Shown: in pieces, positions 30,708 through 40,912 of the stretch | Layout of the letters: each line of letters opens with the position of its first letter | Position numbering within the stretch: the stretch's first letter is position 1 | NCBI GenBank assembly: GCA_020860515.1 | Contig: JAJBUG010000051.1 | Span: 80,996-144,995, forward strand | DNA: 64,000 nt | Direction: 5' to 3' | DNA from: Bacteroidales bacterium | GTDB lineage: Bacteria > Bacteroidota > Bacteroidia > Bacteroidales > Muribaculaceae | Program-made: the position numbers and the translations under genes | Notes under the pieces: generated by a model | Told to the model about the DNA's origin: nothing | Databases searched by the model: none | What the model saw: the letters and a program-made list of their open reading frames with translations, nothing else

Positions 30708-32645
30708 ATGATTAACATTACATTTCCTGACGGCTCAGTCCGCCAGTACGCTGAGGGGGTTACCCCTCTTGAAATAGCCCAAAGCATCAGCGAGGGTTTT
30801 GCCCGCGACGTGCTCGCGAGCAGCGTCAACGAAGAAGAGTGGGACCTTGCGCGCCCCATCACCCAGGATGCTGAGGTGAAATTCTTCAAATGGGATGACC
30901 CGGAGGGCAAGCACGCCTTCTGGCACAGCTCGGCTCACCTCTTGGCTGAGGCCCTGCAGGAGCTGTATCCCGGCGTGAAGTTCGGCATTGGCCCGGCAAT
31001 CGAAAATGGTTTCTACTACGACATCGATCCGGGCGACAACAAGATTACAGCCGAGGACTTCCCGAAAATCGAAAAGAAAATGCTCGAGCTCGCCCAGCAG
31101 AAGCAAGCCATCGTGCGCAGCGACATCAGCAAGGCCGACGCGCTGAAGCTCTTCGGCGACCGTGGCGAGCAATACAAGTGCGAGCTCATCAGCGAGCTTG
31201 AGGACGGGCATATCACCACATACACCCAAGGTTCGTTTACCGACCTTTGCCGCGGTCCGCATATCCCCAACACCGCTCCCATCAAGGCAGTGAAGGTAAT
31301 GTCGCTGGCTGGCGCCTACTGGCGCGGCGATGAGAAGCGCAACCAATTAGTGCGCGTATATGGCATCACCTTCCCCAAGAAGAAGATGCTCGACGAGTAC
31401 CTGGTGCTCCTGGAAGAGGCCAAGAAACGCGACCACCGCAAGCTGGGCAAGGAGATGGAGCTCTTCACCTTCTCGGCCAACGTAGGCGCTGGCCTGCCCC
31501 TGTGGTTGCCTAAGGGCGCTGCGCTGCGCGACCGCCTGGAGCAATTCCTGCGCAAAATCCAAAAGCAATACGGTTACCTGCAGGTAATCACCCCCCATAT
31601 CGGCAACAAGAGCCTCTATGTGACCAGCGGCCACTATGCCAAGTACGGCAAGGATTCATTTCAGCCTATCCACACTCCCGAGGAGGGCGAGGAATACTTG
31701 CTCAAGCCGATGAACTGCCCCCACCACTGCGAGATCTTCAAGTCGTCGCCTCGCAGTTACCGCGAACTGCCTCTGCGCTTGGCCGAGTTCGGCACAGTGT
31801 ACCGATATGAGCAGAGTGGCGAGCTCCACGGACTGACCCGCGTGCGCGGATTTACGCAGGATGATGCCCACATCTACTGCGCTCCCGAGCAGATCAAAGA
31901 AGAGTTCCTGAAGGTGATGGACATTATCTTCTACATCTTTAAGGCTCTGAAGTTCGAAAACTTCGAGGCCCAGATATCGCTGCGCGACCCGAAGAACAAG
32001 GAGAAATACATCGGCAGCGACGAGCATTGGCACATGGCCGAAAGCGCCATTATCGAGGCTTGCGAAGAGAAAGGACTCAAGGCTCGCAAGGAGCTGGGCG
32101 AGGCTGCCTTCTACGGTCCCAAGCTCGACTTCATGGTGAAGGACGCCATCGGTCGCCGTTGGCAGCTGGGCACCATCCAGGTTGACTACAACCTGCCCGA
32201 GCGCTTCCAGCTTGAATACACCGGTGCCGACAACCAGAAGCATCGCCCCGTGATGATTCACCGCGCCCCCTTCGGCTCGATGGAGCGATTCGTGGCTGTG
32301 CTGCTCGAACATACCGCCGGCAAATTCCCCCTGTGGCTTGCCCCCGACCAGGCTGTGGTGCTGCCAATCAGTGAGAAGTTCAACGACTATGCTCACGATG
32401 TAGCTCGCCAACTCAACGCCCTGGATGTGCGCGCCATCGTAGATGACCGCAACGAGAAGATTGGCAAGAAAATTCGCGACAATGAGCTCAAGAGAATCCC
32501 TTATTTGCTCATTGTAGGTGAAAAAGAAGCAGAAAATGGCGAAGTTTCTGTAAGAAAACAGGGTGAAGGTGACCAAGGTATCGTAAAAATTGCTACCTTT
32601 GCAGAAAATTTGGCCAAGGAGGTCAATGAAATGATTAACCAATAA
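30708..32645 (+). CDS. thrS: Threonyl-tRNA synthetase
   Basis: TGS domain start, [67 protein letters not shown]. Confidence 0.98.
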   Translation: MINITFPDGSVRQYAEGVTPLEIAQSISEGFARDVLASSVNEEEWDLARPITQDAEVKFFKWDDPEGKHAFWHSSAHLLAEALQELYPGVKFGIGPAIENGFYYDIDPGDNKITAEDFPKIEKKMLELAQQKQAIVRSDISKADALKLFGDRGEQYKCELISELEDGHITTYTQGSFTDLCRGPHIPNTAPIKAVKVMSLAGAYWRGDEKRNQLVRVYGITFPKKKMLDEYLVLLEEAKKRDHRKLGKEMELFTFSANVGAGLPLWLPKGAALRDRLEQFLRKIQKQYGYLQVITPHIGNKSLYVTSGHYAKYGKDSFQPIHTPEEGEEYLLKPMNCPHHCEIFKSSPRSYRELPLRLAEFGTVYRYEQSGELHGLTRVRGFTQDDAHIYCAPEQIKEEFLKVMDIIFYIFKALKFENFEAQISLRDPKNKEKYIGSDEHWHMAESAIIEACEEKGLKARKELGEAAFYGPKLDFMVKDAIGRRWQLGTIQVDYNLPERFQLEYTGADNQKHRPVMIHRAPFGSMERFVAVLLEHTAGKFPLWLAPDQAVVLPISEKFNDYAHDVARQLNALDVRAIVDDRNEKIGKKIRDNELKRIPYLLIVGEKEAENGEVSVRKQGEGDQGIVKIATFAENLAKEVNEMINQ

Positions 32646-32653
32646 CCCACTGA

Positions 32654-33244
32654 ATGGAGAAAAAGCCCTACAATCCTGGTCCGCGTCCACCGCGTCCACA
32701 ACAACAGCCGCAGCAACGCCGCGCTAACAACAACTCTAAAGATCCCAACGCAATCAACGAGCATATTCGCGCTCGAGAGGTGCGACTTGTTGGCGACAAC
32801 GTGGAGCCAGGCATATACTCCATACAGGAGGCTCTGAAGAAAGCCGAAGAGCTGGAGCTCGACTTGGTGGAAATCTCTGCCACAGCCAACCCGCCGGTGT
32901 GCAAGATTCTCGATTACCAGAAGTATCTGTACCAGCAGAAGAAAAAGCTGAAGGAGCAGAAGGCCAAGAGCGTAAAGGTCGTAATCAAGGAGATCCGATT
33001 CGGGCCTCAGACCGACGAGCACGACTACAACTTCAAGCTAAAGCATGCCATCGGCTTCCTGCAGGAGGGCTCAAAGGTGAAGGCTTACGTCTTCTTCAAG
33101 GGCCGCTCGATTCTCTTCAAGGAGCAGGGCGAGGTGCTGCTACTGCGCTTTGCCAATGACTTGGAGGAATATGGCAAGGTAGAACAGATGCCAGTGCTCG
33201 AGGGCAAGCGCATGATTATCATGATCTCGCCCAAAAAGAAGTAA
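32654..33244 (+). CDS. infC: Translation initiation factor IF-3
   Basis: [56 protein letters not shown]. Confidence 0.97.
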   Translation: MEKKPYNPGPRPPRPQQQPQQRRANNNSKDPNAINEHIRAREVRLVGDNVEPGIYSIQEALKKAEELELDLVEISATANPPVCKILDYQKYLYQQKKKLKEQKAKSVKVVIKEIRFGPQTDEHDYNFKLKHAIGFLQEGSKVKAYVFFKGRSILFKEQGEVLLLRFANDLEEYGKVEQMPVLEGKRMIIMISPKKK

Positions 33245-33351
33245 TAGCAGCAGCCGTTCGGTTTCCTCGGAATCCTCGCTTTACCGCTTTCCCGAAAAAT
33301 CGCCACGAGTTGGCAAATAAAAATAAACTAAATTACTAACAAATTAAGAAA

Positions 33352-33549
33352 ATGCCGAAGATTAAGACTAATTCCGGTGCCAAAAAGAGGTTCGCCCTTA
33401 CCGGATCAGGAAAGATCAAGAGAAAGCACGCTTACCACAGCCACATTCTCACTAAGAAGACAAAGAAGCAAAAGAGAAACCTTACCCACTCGGGTCTGGT
33501 GTCAAAGGCAGATCAGGGCAACGTACGTTCGCTCCTTGGCCTCAAGTAA
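33352..33549 (+). CDS. rpmI: 50S ribosomal protein L35
   Basis: [33 protein letters not shown]. Confidence 0.98.
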   Translation: MPKIKTNSGAKKRFALTGSGKIKRKHAYHSHILTKKTKKQKRNLTHSGLVSKADQGNVRSLLGLK

Positions 33550-33606
33550 GCCGCCACTCTCTATCGCACTTCGAGATTTCTATCAACAACATTCTACTAA
33601 CCGAGA

Positions 33607-33646
33607 GGCCAGCACCCAAGAGCCCCATAAGGTAGGGGACGCTGCC
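33607..33646 (+). promoter_or_regulatory. Possible structured element in the rpmI-rplT spacer (candidate L20 autoregulatory site)
   Basis: ggc(c)agc...cccc-ataaggta-gggg...gctgcc nested complementarity 20 nt upstream of rplT. Confidence 0.3.
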
Positions 33647-33666
33647 AATCACAACAAGACAACAAA

Positions 33667-34017
33667 ATGCCAAGATCAGTCAACCACGTCGCCTCACGCG
33701 CACGTCGTAAGAAAATCTTAAAGCTCACACGCGGCTACTTTGGCTGCCGCCGCAACGTATGGACCGTTGCCAAGAACACCTGGGAAAAGGGTCTTACCTA
33801 CGCCTATCAGGATCGTAAGGATAAGAAGCACAGCTTCCGCGCTCTGTGGATCCAGCGTATCAACGCTGCTGCCCGCGCTGAGAACCTCAACTATTCGCAG
33901 CTGATGGGTCTCATCCACAAGGCTGGCATCGAAATCAACCGCAAGGTCCTTGCCGACCTCGCCCTCAACAATCCCGCAGCTTTCAAGGCTGTAGTTGACA
34001 AGGTGAAGAACGCGTAA
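33667..34017 (+). CDS. rplT: 50S ribosomal protein L20
   Basis: [32 protein letters not shown]. Confidence 0.98.
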   Translation: MPRSVNHVASRARRKKILKLTRGYFGCRRNVWTVAKNTWEKGLTYAYQDRKDKKHSFRALWIQRINAAARAENLNYSQLMGLIHKAGIEINRKVLADLALNNPAAFKAVVDKVKNA

Positions 34018-34058
34018 ATCAACCCTAAGTAGTACCCAAAATTAAAAGCCAAACTAAT

Positions 34059-34250
34059 ATGATCATCGTACAAGTTAAGGAAGGCGAGAATATCGAAAGA
34101 GCTCTTAAGAAATTCAAGCGCAAATTCGAGAAGACCGGCATCATCAAAGAGCTGCGTTCGCGCCAGGCATTCCAGAAGCCCTCAGTCACCAACCGCAAGA
34201 AGATGATGAAGGCTATCTACGTGCAGAAGCTCCGTCAGAGCGAGGAATAA
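34059..34250 (+). CDS. rpsU: 30S ribosomal protein S21
   Basis: MIIVQVKEGENIERALKKFKRKFEKTGIIKELRSRQAFQKPSV. Confidence 0.95.
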   Translation: MIIVQVKEGENIERALKKFKRKFEKTGIIKELRSRQAFQKPSVTNRKKMMKAIYVQKLRQSEE

Positions 34251-34331
34251 TCCCACCACGCCTGCAAGCCGCAGACTGCCCCTGGCTGGGCACCTGCGTT
34301 CAATCTCATACAGAGCCTATGGGCTCAGCAT

Positions 34332-34363
34332 AACGCCCGATGCAATCCCATCGGGCGTTTTTT
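34332..34363 (+). terminator. Intrinsic terminator after rpsU
   Basis: aacgcccgatg-caatcc-catcgggcgtttttt. Confidence 0.92.
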
Positions 34364-34383
34364 CAAAACTAATGATTTTTACC

Positions 34384-35712
34384 ATGAAGAAAATTTACAA
34401 ATTGGCCTTAGCAACTCTGGGACTGCTGGCTATGGCGCAGCCTGCAATGGCTGAGCGCCCCGATCATTATGTGGGCAAAGCTATCTATATGCCCGAAGAA
34501 CTTAAAGACAACGATTTCACCAGCCCGGACAGCAAGTGGAGCTTCAATCGCATGGCTGCCACTGATAATATCGTGGTTTTCTGGGCCAAGGAATTTGGCG
34601 ACAATATCACCACCGCGCCCGACCTCGACGGAAACAATATGAAGGTTGACCTGGCTAATCTCCTGGCTCAGCTTGAGCATTTCTACAGCTATTTCTACCA
34701 CGATCTGGCTTGGGTAAAACCAGGCACTAAGGCCGACAAATACAAGATGATGGTGATGCTCAATTACACCCTCGAGGGCACGGCCTACGGCGGCAGCTAC
34801 GATGATGCGATAGGCGCACTGTGGGTGACCCCTAATCGCTTGCAGGATCCGCGCCTCAACTGCATTGCCCATGAGCTGGGCCACTCGTTCCAGACTCAGA
34901 TTTGGTGCGACGGCGAAGGCGTGAGCTGGGGTGGCAATGGAATCTTCGAGATGGCGTCGCAGTGGATGCTGTGGCAGGTGAATCCTGATTGGCAGACCGA
35001 TGAATACTATCACCTGCAAGCTTGGCAGGATCTGACTCACAAGGCTTTCCTGCATATCGAAAATATCTATCATTCGCCTTACGTCTTAGAATACTGGGGC
35101 GAAAAGCATGGCCGCGAGCTGATAGCCGAGCTTTTCCGCCAAGGCAAGGAGGGCGAAGATCCAGCTCAAACCTATATGCGACTGACAGGAATCAATGTGG
35201 AGCAGTACAATGACGAGCATTTCGATGCCGCTCGCCGCATGGTGAATTGGGACTATCCGCGAGTGTGGGACAACACTCGCAAATATGCCTGCAATGGCTG
35301 GCATACCAAGATGGAGAAGGTGGGCAACCGCTATATGCCCGCTGTGGAAAATTGCCCCGAGAATAACGGATTCAATGTGATCGAGCTGACTGCTCCCGAG
35401 ACTGGCAAGAAGATAAAGATTGACTTCCGAGGCGAAGCTGGCAAGAAAGGCTATTATGCCAAGAATGCTGACAAGGCGGGATGGCGCTATGGCTTGGTAG
35501 CTGTTGACAAGGAAGGCAAGAGCAGCTACAGCGAAATGCAGCGCGGCAAGAAGGGCAGCATCAATTACACGGCACCTGCCGGCTTGGATCATCTCTACTT
35601 GGTAGTGATGGGCGCACCCACCGAGCACTGGGCCAATGTGGATGGTCCGGATAATCCTGGCGATGCCCAGTGGCCATATTCAGTGTCGTTGCAGGGAACA
35701 ACACTGAAATAG
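34384..35712 (+). CDS. Secreted DUF6055-like putative zinc metallopeptidase
   Basis: Signal peptide; HELGHSFQ (HExxH) and FEMASQW, matching the architecture of 8342-10387. Confidence 0.7.
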   Translation: MKKIYKLALATLGLLAMAQPAMAERPDHYVGKAIYMPEELKDNDFTSPDSKWSFNRMAATDNIVVFWAKEFGDNITTAPDLDGNNMKVDLANLLAQLEHFYSYFYHDLAWVKPGTKADKYKMMVMLNYTLEGTAYGGSYDDAIGALWVTPNRLQDPRLNCIAHELGHSFQTQIWCDGEGVSWGGNGIFEMASQWMLWQVNPDWQTDEYYHLQAWQDLTHKAFLHIENIYHSPYVLEYWGEKHGRELIAELFRQGKEGEDPAQTYMRLTGINVEQYNDEHFDAARRMVNWDYPRVWDNTRKYACNGWHTKMEKVGNRYMPAVENCPENNGFNVIELTAPETGKKIKIDFRGEAGKKGYYAKNADKAGWRYGLVAVDKEGKSSYSEMQRGKKGSINYTAPAGLDHLYLVVMGAPTEHWANVDGPDNPGDAQWPYSVSLQGTTLK

Positions 35713-35713
35713 T

Positions 35714-35748
35714 AAATGACAAATGACAAATTACAAATTACAAACTAA
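35714..35748 (+). repeat. 7-nt-period tandem repeat (AAATGAC/AAATTAC)
   Basis: aaatgac aaatgac aaattac aaattac aaactaa. Confidence 0.85.
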
Positions 35749-35762
35749 TACTCACCTTTGCA

Positions 35763-38700
35763 ATGACCGACTTCAAATTAACACTCTGTGGTTCAGCCAA
35801 ATTATTTATGGTTGTGTTAGCTAATGTCATTTGTAATTTGTCATTTGTAATTTTTGCGGCTCCGCAGTTGAACGAGGGAAAACTGGAATTTCGTCATTAC
35901 GGCCAAGAGCAGGGACTGCCATCAAATTGCGTGCGCGACATAGCTCAGGACAGCCGAGGATTTATATGGCTGGCAACAGATGGCGGCTTGGCGCGCTTCG
36001 ATGGCAGAGATTTCAGGCATTACCATCTGCATTGCAATCCGCCAGTGCACGATGATAATTATACCTCGGCCATCCTTGCGCTCAATGATGACATGTGGGT
36101 AGGCACCGATGCGCATCTCTTCAGATATGTGCAGGAAGCTGACACATTTGAATATGTGGGTATCACTGATGAGAAAGGGCAGCCGGCAAGCATTATGATT
36201 AGAAATATCACTAATGATCGCGATGGCTACATCTGGATCAATGCCTTGGGGCAAGGAGTGATAAAGCTGGACCAGTCAAAGGAATCACCCATGGCTAAAT
36301 TCTACAAATTCCCAAAACATAAGAATGTGATAGCATGGGTGTATGTGGATAGCCGCAATGATGTGTGGGCTACTTCGGGACAAAATGTAGGCGGAATCTA
36401 CAAATACGACAAGAGCAAGGATGATTTCAAACCTTTTGTTGTGGTTCAGAACAAAGTGCCAATCTCAACATTTGGCTCGGTGCTGACTGAGGATGAAGAG
36501 CACAATTTGTGGATGGGACAGAAGGATGGTTCGTTAATATGCATTGATCCATTTTCGGGGGAGGTAAGGCGAATAGTCAATCGCGACAATCAGCTTGGCA
36601 TCCATCATATCCATACTCTTAAGCCTATAGGGAATGGCATGATGCTAATTGGCAGCGATGCCGGATTGGCAGTGTATGACCGCCACTCTGACAAAATGCG
36701 ACTCTATAAGCAAGATGAGCTTGACATTGCCTCGTTGAGCGACCAATTCGTGTATCCAATAATCCAAGACACCGAGGGGGGTGTTTGGATTGGCACCTTC
36801 TACGGGGGATTAAACTATCTTATCCCCAAATTGAAGAGTTTTGAGAAATATCGACCAAGCCGCTATGCCAACTCTGTGAGTGGAAGCGTGATTTCGGGCT
36901 TTGCTGAGGATGCCAAAGGCAACATATACATTGCCAGCGACGATGGTGGCCTCAGCAAGTTTACCCCATCGACTAACACATTCAAAAGCTATCAGCTCAA
37001 TGGAAATGTGCCTGAAAACCTACATGCCCTTATGGTGGATGGCACGGACCTGTGGATTGGCACCTACGGCCAGGAAGTGTTTGTAATGGATTTGATTACC
37101 GAAAAGGTGCGCAGCGAACAGGGCAAGACCAAAGATGGCAGCAGCTATGCCATGCTGCGTGATTCGCATGGGCGCTTATGGATTGCCTCGGGCAGCTGGC
37201 TGCAGCTCTACTGCAAGGAAACCCGGGAATATGAACCCATCAGGGACCTGAATGCCCTAATTGTGGATATAGACGAGGACAAGCAGGGATGCCTATGGAT
37301 TAGCACCCAAGGCTATGGCATCTACCGCTACAATCCGGCCAATGGCGACTGGCGCAATTTCCGCTACAGCACCAAGGATGGTTCGCTCCCTCACAATCAT
37401 GTGAGCTGCATCGTGGTTGATAGTGACAATCGAAAGTGGATTGGCACGGCTGCGGGCTTGGCTCGATACGATGCCGAGGCCGACTGCTTTGTGCTGGAGC
37501 CTAAGCTTAAGACTCTGGGAGCAGTGATGGGCATGGTGGAGGATCAAAACACACTGTGGATCAGCACCGATGTGGGCTTGGCTAAATATCGCCCAGAGAG
37601 CGAAAGTCTGGAGGTGGTTACAATGGCTGATGGACTTGCAAGCGATCAATTTTTAATCAATGCCATGCTGAAAGCATCGAATGGCAGGATTTACACTGGC
37701 ACGCGCAATGGCTTCAATGCCTTCTTCCCTTACCAAATCCGCCCCAATGAGTTCAAGCCCCATGTCTATATCACTGGCCTTGAAATAAATAATAATGAAA
37801 TCACGGCTGGTGATGAGCATTTGCCAGGCGATATCAACCATCTTAAGGAACTCAAGCTCCACCCCGACGACCATAGCTTGGCTTTGAGTTTTGCATCGCT
37901 CAGCTTTGTGAATCCAAACAAGAATCAGTACGAATACCGCATGGATGGGTTCGATAAAGATTGGGTGAAGGCAGGGAATCAGAACAAGGCTTATTATACC
38001 AACCTCCCAGCAGGCACCTACACCTTCCGTGTGCGCGGCAGCAACAGCGACAATCTGTGGAGCGACGACGAGGCAAGGCTCCAAATCAAAGTATTGCCCC
38101 CATGGTATGCATCTTGGTGGATGAAAGTAATATATATTCTGTTGATTGCCGCCCTAATCTTTGGCATCGGCTATCTCATCATGCAGCGCAGCAACCAAAA
38201 GCACAAATCCGAGCTGCGCCGAATCAGCAATGAAAAGGAAATAGAGGTGTATCAAGCCAAGCTGTCGTTTTTTACGATGGTGGCTCATGAAATCCGTACG
38301 CCTGTGTCGCTGATTATCGGGCCGCTCGAAAAGCTGCTCAAGCGCCAGAATGAGATACCTCAGTCCGCCACCAAGGATTTGACTATCATAGAGAAAAATA
38401 GCCAGCGACTACTATTCCTGGTAAACCAGCTGCTCGACTTCAAGAAGGTAGAGGAGGCGCAGCTTACAGTGCGCTTCAAGAAAAGCAACCTCACAAATCT
38501 GGTGCATGGGGTCACTGACCGATTCGGCCCATCAATGGAGCAGAAGGGCATAACCCTGGATGTGCGCTGCGAAGTACCTGCCGACTTCACTGCTGATGTG
38601 GATTATGAATTGGTGACCAAGCTGGTGAGCAATCTTATGAACAATGCTCGCAAATTCACCAAGGACCATGTGGAGTGCATCCTCAAAGCCGACGAGGGAC

Positions 38701-39770
38701 GCGGTAAATTCTCGATCACTGTGCGCGACAATGGCATTGGCGTAAGCAAGAAGAATCAGGAAAAGATTTTCCGCCCATTCTATCAGGTGCACGAGGAAAA
38801 CCAGGAGTCGAAAGGTGGCACCGGTCTTGGCCTGAGCATAGTGCAAAATGTAGTGGAGGCTCACGGAGGCACAATTGCCATCGATTCTGAGTTGGGCCGA
38901 GGCACTGCCTTTATTGCCACATTCCCAATCCATCAAGCTGAGGTAGAGGAAGATATGCCCGAAGAAAAGGATGTGAAGAAAGAAGAAGAGGTGGTGTTGG
39001 CCCCCACCGATCGCAAAGTGAAAATGCTGGTGGTTGACGACAACGAAGAGTTGTGTAATTTTATCGCCAATAGCTTCGATGAACAGTACGAGGTGATAAC
39101 TGCCGAGGATGGCGAGGAAGCCATGCGACTGCTGCAGAAGAATCCGGATGTGGCTATCATAATCAGCGACTGGATGATGCCGAAGAAGGACGGCGTGGAA
39201 CTGTGCCGCGAGGTTAGGGCTGACAAGATGTGCAGCCACATTCCATTTGTGTTGCTCACTGCCAAGACTGACAATATGTCGAAAATCGAAGGACTGAATT
39301 GCGGGGCAGATTCATTCATCGAGAAGCCCTTCTCGGTGCAGGTGCTTCAAGCCAGAATTGAAAATCTGATGCACATGCGCGAGATGTTGCAGAAGAAATA
39401 TTCTCAGACTCCGCTTGAGCCCATTGAGAGCGTGGCCCCTCATGCCCTCGACAATGAATTGCTGACCGAGCTTACGCGACATATCGAAGAGAATTTCTCA
39501 AATCCAGAGCTGGATGTGGATTTCTTGGCCTCGAAGATGGATATGAGTCGCAGCAGCCTTTATGGCAAGATTCGCAGCTTGGTGGATGTTACTCCCAACG
39601 ACCTCATACGCATCACGCGCCTAAAGAATGCGGCCAAGCTGCTGGCTGAGGGCAAATATCGCATCAACGAGGTATGCTATATGGTGGGCTTCAACAGTCC
39701 CAGCTATTTTGCCAAGTGCTTCCTCAAGCAGTTCGGCGTCTCTCCCAGCGATTTCGCCAACAAACATTAA
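35763..39770 (+). CDS. Hybrid two-component system protein (Reg_prop propeller, Y_Y_Y, histidine kinase, receiver, AraC HTH)
   Basis: Repeated WIGT/LWIST propeller motifs; MVAHEIRTPVSLIIGPLEKLL; GGTGLGLSIVQNVVEAHGG; VDDNEELCNFI...SDWMMPKKDGVELC; C-terminal AraC HTH (VCYMVGFNSPSYFAKCFLKQFGVSPSDF). Confidence 0.96.
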   Translation: MTDFKLTLCGSAKLFMVVLANVICNLSFVIFAAPQLNEGKLEFRHYGQEQGLPSNCVRDIAQDSRGFIWLATDGGLARFDGRDFRHYHLHCNPPVHDDNYTSAILALNDDMWVGTDAHLFRYVQEADTFEYVGITDEKGQPASIMIRNITNDRDGYIWINALGQGVIKLDQSKESPMAKFYKFPKHKNVIAWVYVDSRNDVWATSGQNVGGIYKYDKSKDDFKPFVVVQNKVPISTFGSVLTEDEEHNLWMGQKDGSLICIDPFSGEVRRIVNRDNQLGIHHIHTLKPIGNGMMLIGSDAGLAVYDRHSDKMRLYKQDELDIASLSDQFVYPIIQDTEGGVWIGTFYGGLNYLIPKLKSFEKYRPSRYANSVSGSVISGFAEDAKGNIYIASDDGGLSKFTPSTNTFKSYQLNGNVPENLHALMVDGTDLWIGTYGQEVFVMDLITEKVRSEQGKTKDGSSYAMLRDSHGRLWIASGSWLQLYCKETREYEPIRDLNALIVDIDEDKQGCLWISTQGYGIYRYNPANGDWRNFRYSTKDGSLPHNHVSCIVVDSDNRKWIGTAAGLARYDAEADCFVLEPKLKTLGAVMGMVEDQNTLWISTDVGLAKYRPESESLEVVTMADGLASDQFLINAMLKASNGRIYTGTRNGFNAFFPYQIRPNEFKPHVYITGLEINNNEITAGDEHLPGDINHLKELKLHPDDHSLALSFASLSFVNPNKNQYEYRMDGFDKDWVKAGNQNKAYYTNLPAGTYTFRVRGSNSDNLWSDDEARLQIKVLPPWYASWWMKVIYILLIAALIFGIGYLIMQRSNQKHKSELRRISNEKEIEVYQAKLSFFTMVAHEIRTPVSLIIGPLEKLLKRQNEIPQSATKDLTIIEKNSQRLLFLVNQLLDFKKVEEAQLTVRFKKSNLTNLVHGVTDRFGPSMEQKGITLDVRCEVPADFTADVDYELVTKLVSNLMNNARKFTKDHVECILKADEGRGKFSITVRDNGIGVSKKNQEKIFRPFYQVHEENQESKGGTGLGLSIVQNVVEAHGGTIAIDSELGRGTAFIATFPIHQAEVEEDMPEEKDVKKEEEVVLAPTDRKVKMLVVDDNEELCNFIANSFDEQYEVITAEDGEEAMRLLQKNPDVAIIISDWMMPKKDGVELCREVRADKMCSHIPFVLLTAKTDNMSKIEGLNCGADSFIEKPFSVQVLQARIENLMHMREMLQKKYSQTPLEPIESVAPHALDNELLTELTRHIEENFSNPELDVDFLASKMDMSRSSLYGKIRSLVDVTPNDLIRITRLKNAAKLLAEGKYRINEVCYMVGFNSPSYFAKCFLKQFGVSPSDFANKH
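35826..35853 (+). repeat. 7-nt-period tandem repeat inside the HTCS signal-peptide region
   Basis: gtcattt gtaattt gtcattt gtaattt; encodes VICNLSFVIF. Confidence 0.85.
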
Positions 39771-40738
39771 AATCCTGAGTTTATCAGGGTTTGGGGATTA
39801 TCGTAGAACTCTGGTTTGAAGATATCCACCAGTGCAGTGCTGGGATTATTCTTGAGATATTCCAGCACTATCTTATATCCTATATATCTACCGATGCGCC
39901 CTGGCACCTTGTAATTGACCAGGGGCGACACTGGCGAGGGAGCTATAAAGCGGTCGATAATGTTGGGGTCGGTAGAATAAATGATTTTCATCAGTTTCAT
40001 GTCGTCCCAGATGCCCTTGGTGTTGTCTTCGAGGTATTCCAATTCTTTTGCATCGTAGCCAAGGGCTATGTTGAGGCTTGCCTGTGGCACCAAGGTCATG
40101 CGAGCCTCCACCAGGGCCCCTTCGTAGAGCATCCATGAGAGCAGTGTGGGGGCTGTCTTGGTGGCAAATGGATATTGAGTTGCCATCAGCGAGGCAGCAA
40201 GGTCGTAGGAGATATTCCGGGGTGTCTTTTCTGCTCGGCGGTAGTATTCCCAATGTGAATAACCCTCGAAGTCGGCACCAAGGTAATGGTTTAGCGCTAT
40301 CAGCACCACGCTGTCAACCCTCACGATTGGCTGGGGCTTGCCCCATACCACGGCTCCAAATTTCAAGTTGTCGGGGAGGCCAAAATGTTTGAGCTGGGCT
40401 CGATGGAGGATATGGGCAAGCTGGAACTCCTGTTTGTCGAGGCTGGGGAATACAGAGTCAACTGCTGGTTGAAACATCTTCACCGCTTCGCTTTCAGCCC
40501 ACCATTCCACTTCGCTTTTGCCTGGCGCTGGCCAGCCCATCACGCGGAACATGGCATCCAGCTCGGGGCGCATTATGGCAAGTTCATCTTCTTGTTCGTC
40601 GCTGTTCATCTCAGGAAAGTTGGCCACCATCTGGTCAACTCTCATAATCTGCACGGGATCCACCTCGATATCGCTGCATCCCGCCATTACCAAACTGACA
40701 AAGAAACATATTGATATAATTCGCTTCATAATTTCCAT
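39767..40738 (-). CDS. GldB-like lipoprotein
   Basis: Lipobox (SLVMAGCSD), ALNHYLGADFEGYSHWEYYRRAEKTPRNISYDLAASLMATQYPF; resembles the gliding-motility lipoprotein GldB family. Confidence 0.65.
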   Translation of the reverse strand: MEIMKRIISICFFVSLVMAGCSDIEVDPVQIMRVDQMVANFPEMNSDEQEDELAIMRPELDAMFRVMGWPAPGKSEVEWWAESEAVKMFQPAVDSVFPSLDKQEFQLAHILHRAQLKHFGLPDNLKFGAVVWGKPQPIVRVDSVVLIALNHYLGADFEGYSHWEYYRRAEKTPRNISYDLAASLMATQYPFATKTAPTLLSWMLYEGALVEARMTLVPQASLNIALGYDAKELEYLEDNTKGIWDDMKLMKIIYSTDPNIIDRFIAPSPVSPLVNYKVPGRIGRYIGYKIVLEYLKNNPSTALVDIFKPEFYDNPQTLINSGF

Positions 40739-40858
40739 CGTTTTTATAATAACAAAAATTTTGGGGTGAAAATTGCAAGGATTTTTCTCTAATGGCTAAA
40801 AAGATGGCAAATTATGCACTTTTTCTTTGAAAACCATCTAAATCCGACAGAAATTTGT

Positions 40859-40866
40859 TAATTTTG
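40859..40866 (+). promoter_or_regulatory. -7 box (TAATTTTG) for the amidase gene
   Basis: TAnnTTTG 46 nt before the GTG start. Confidence 0.5.
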
Positions 40867-40912
40867 CACTGAATTTCATTCAAAGAGATTCCGATTTGGA
40901 GAATTAATAGAA

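Noticed and set aside
31656-32699. 347-aa minus-strand ORF
   Set aside because: Fully antisense to thrS and the start of infC; no recognisable motifs.
34261-34331. Possible small RNA between rpsU and its terminator
   Set aside because: No promoter-like element seen in the spacer; more likely the rpsU 3' UTR.
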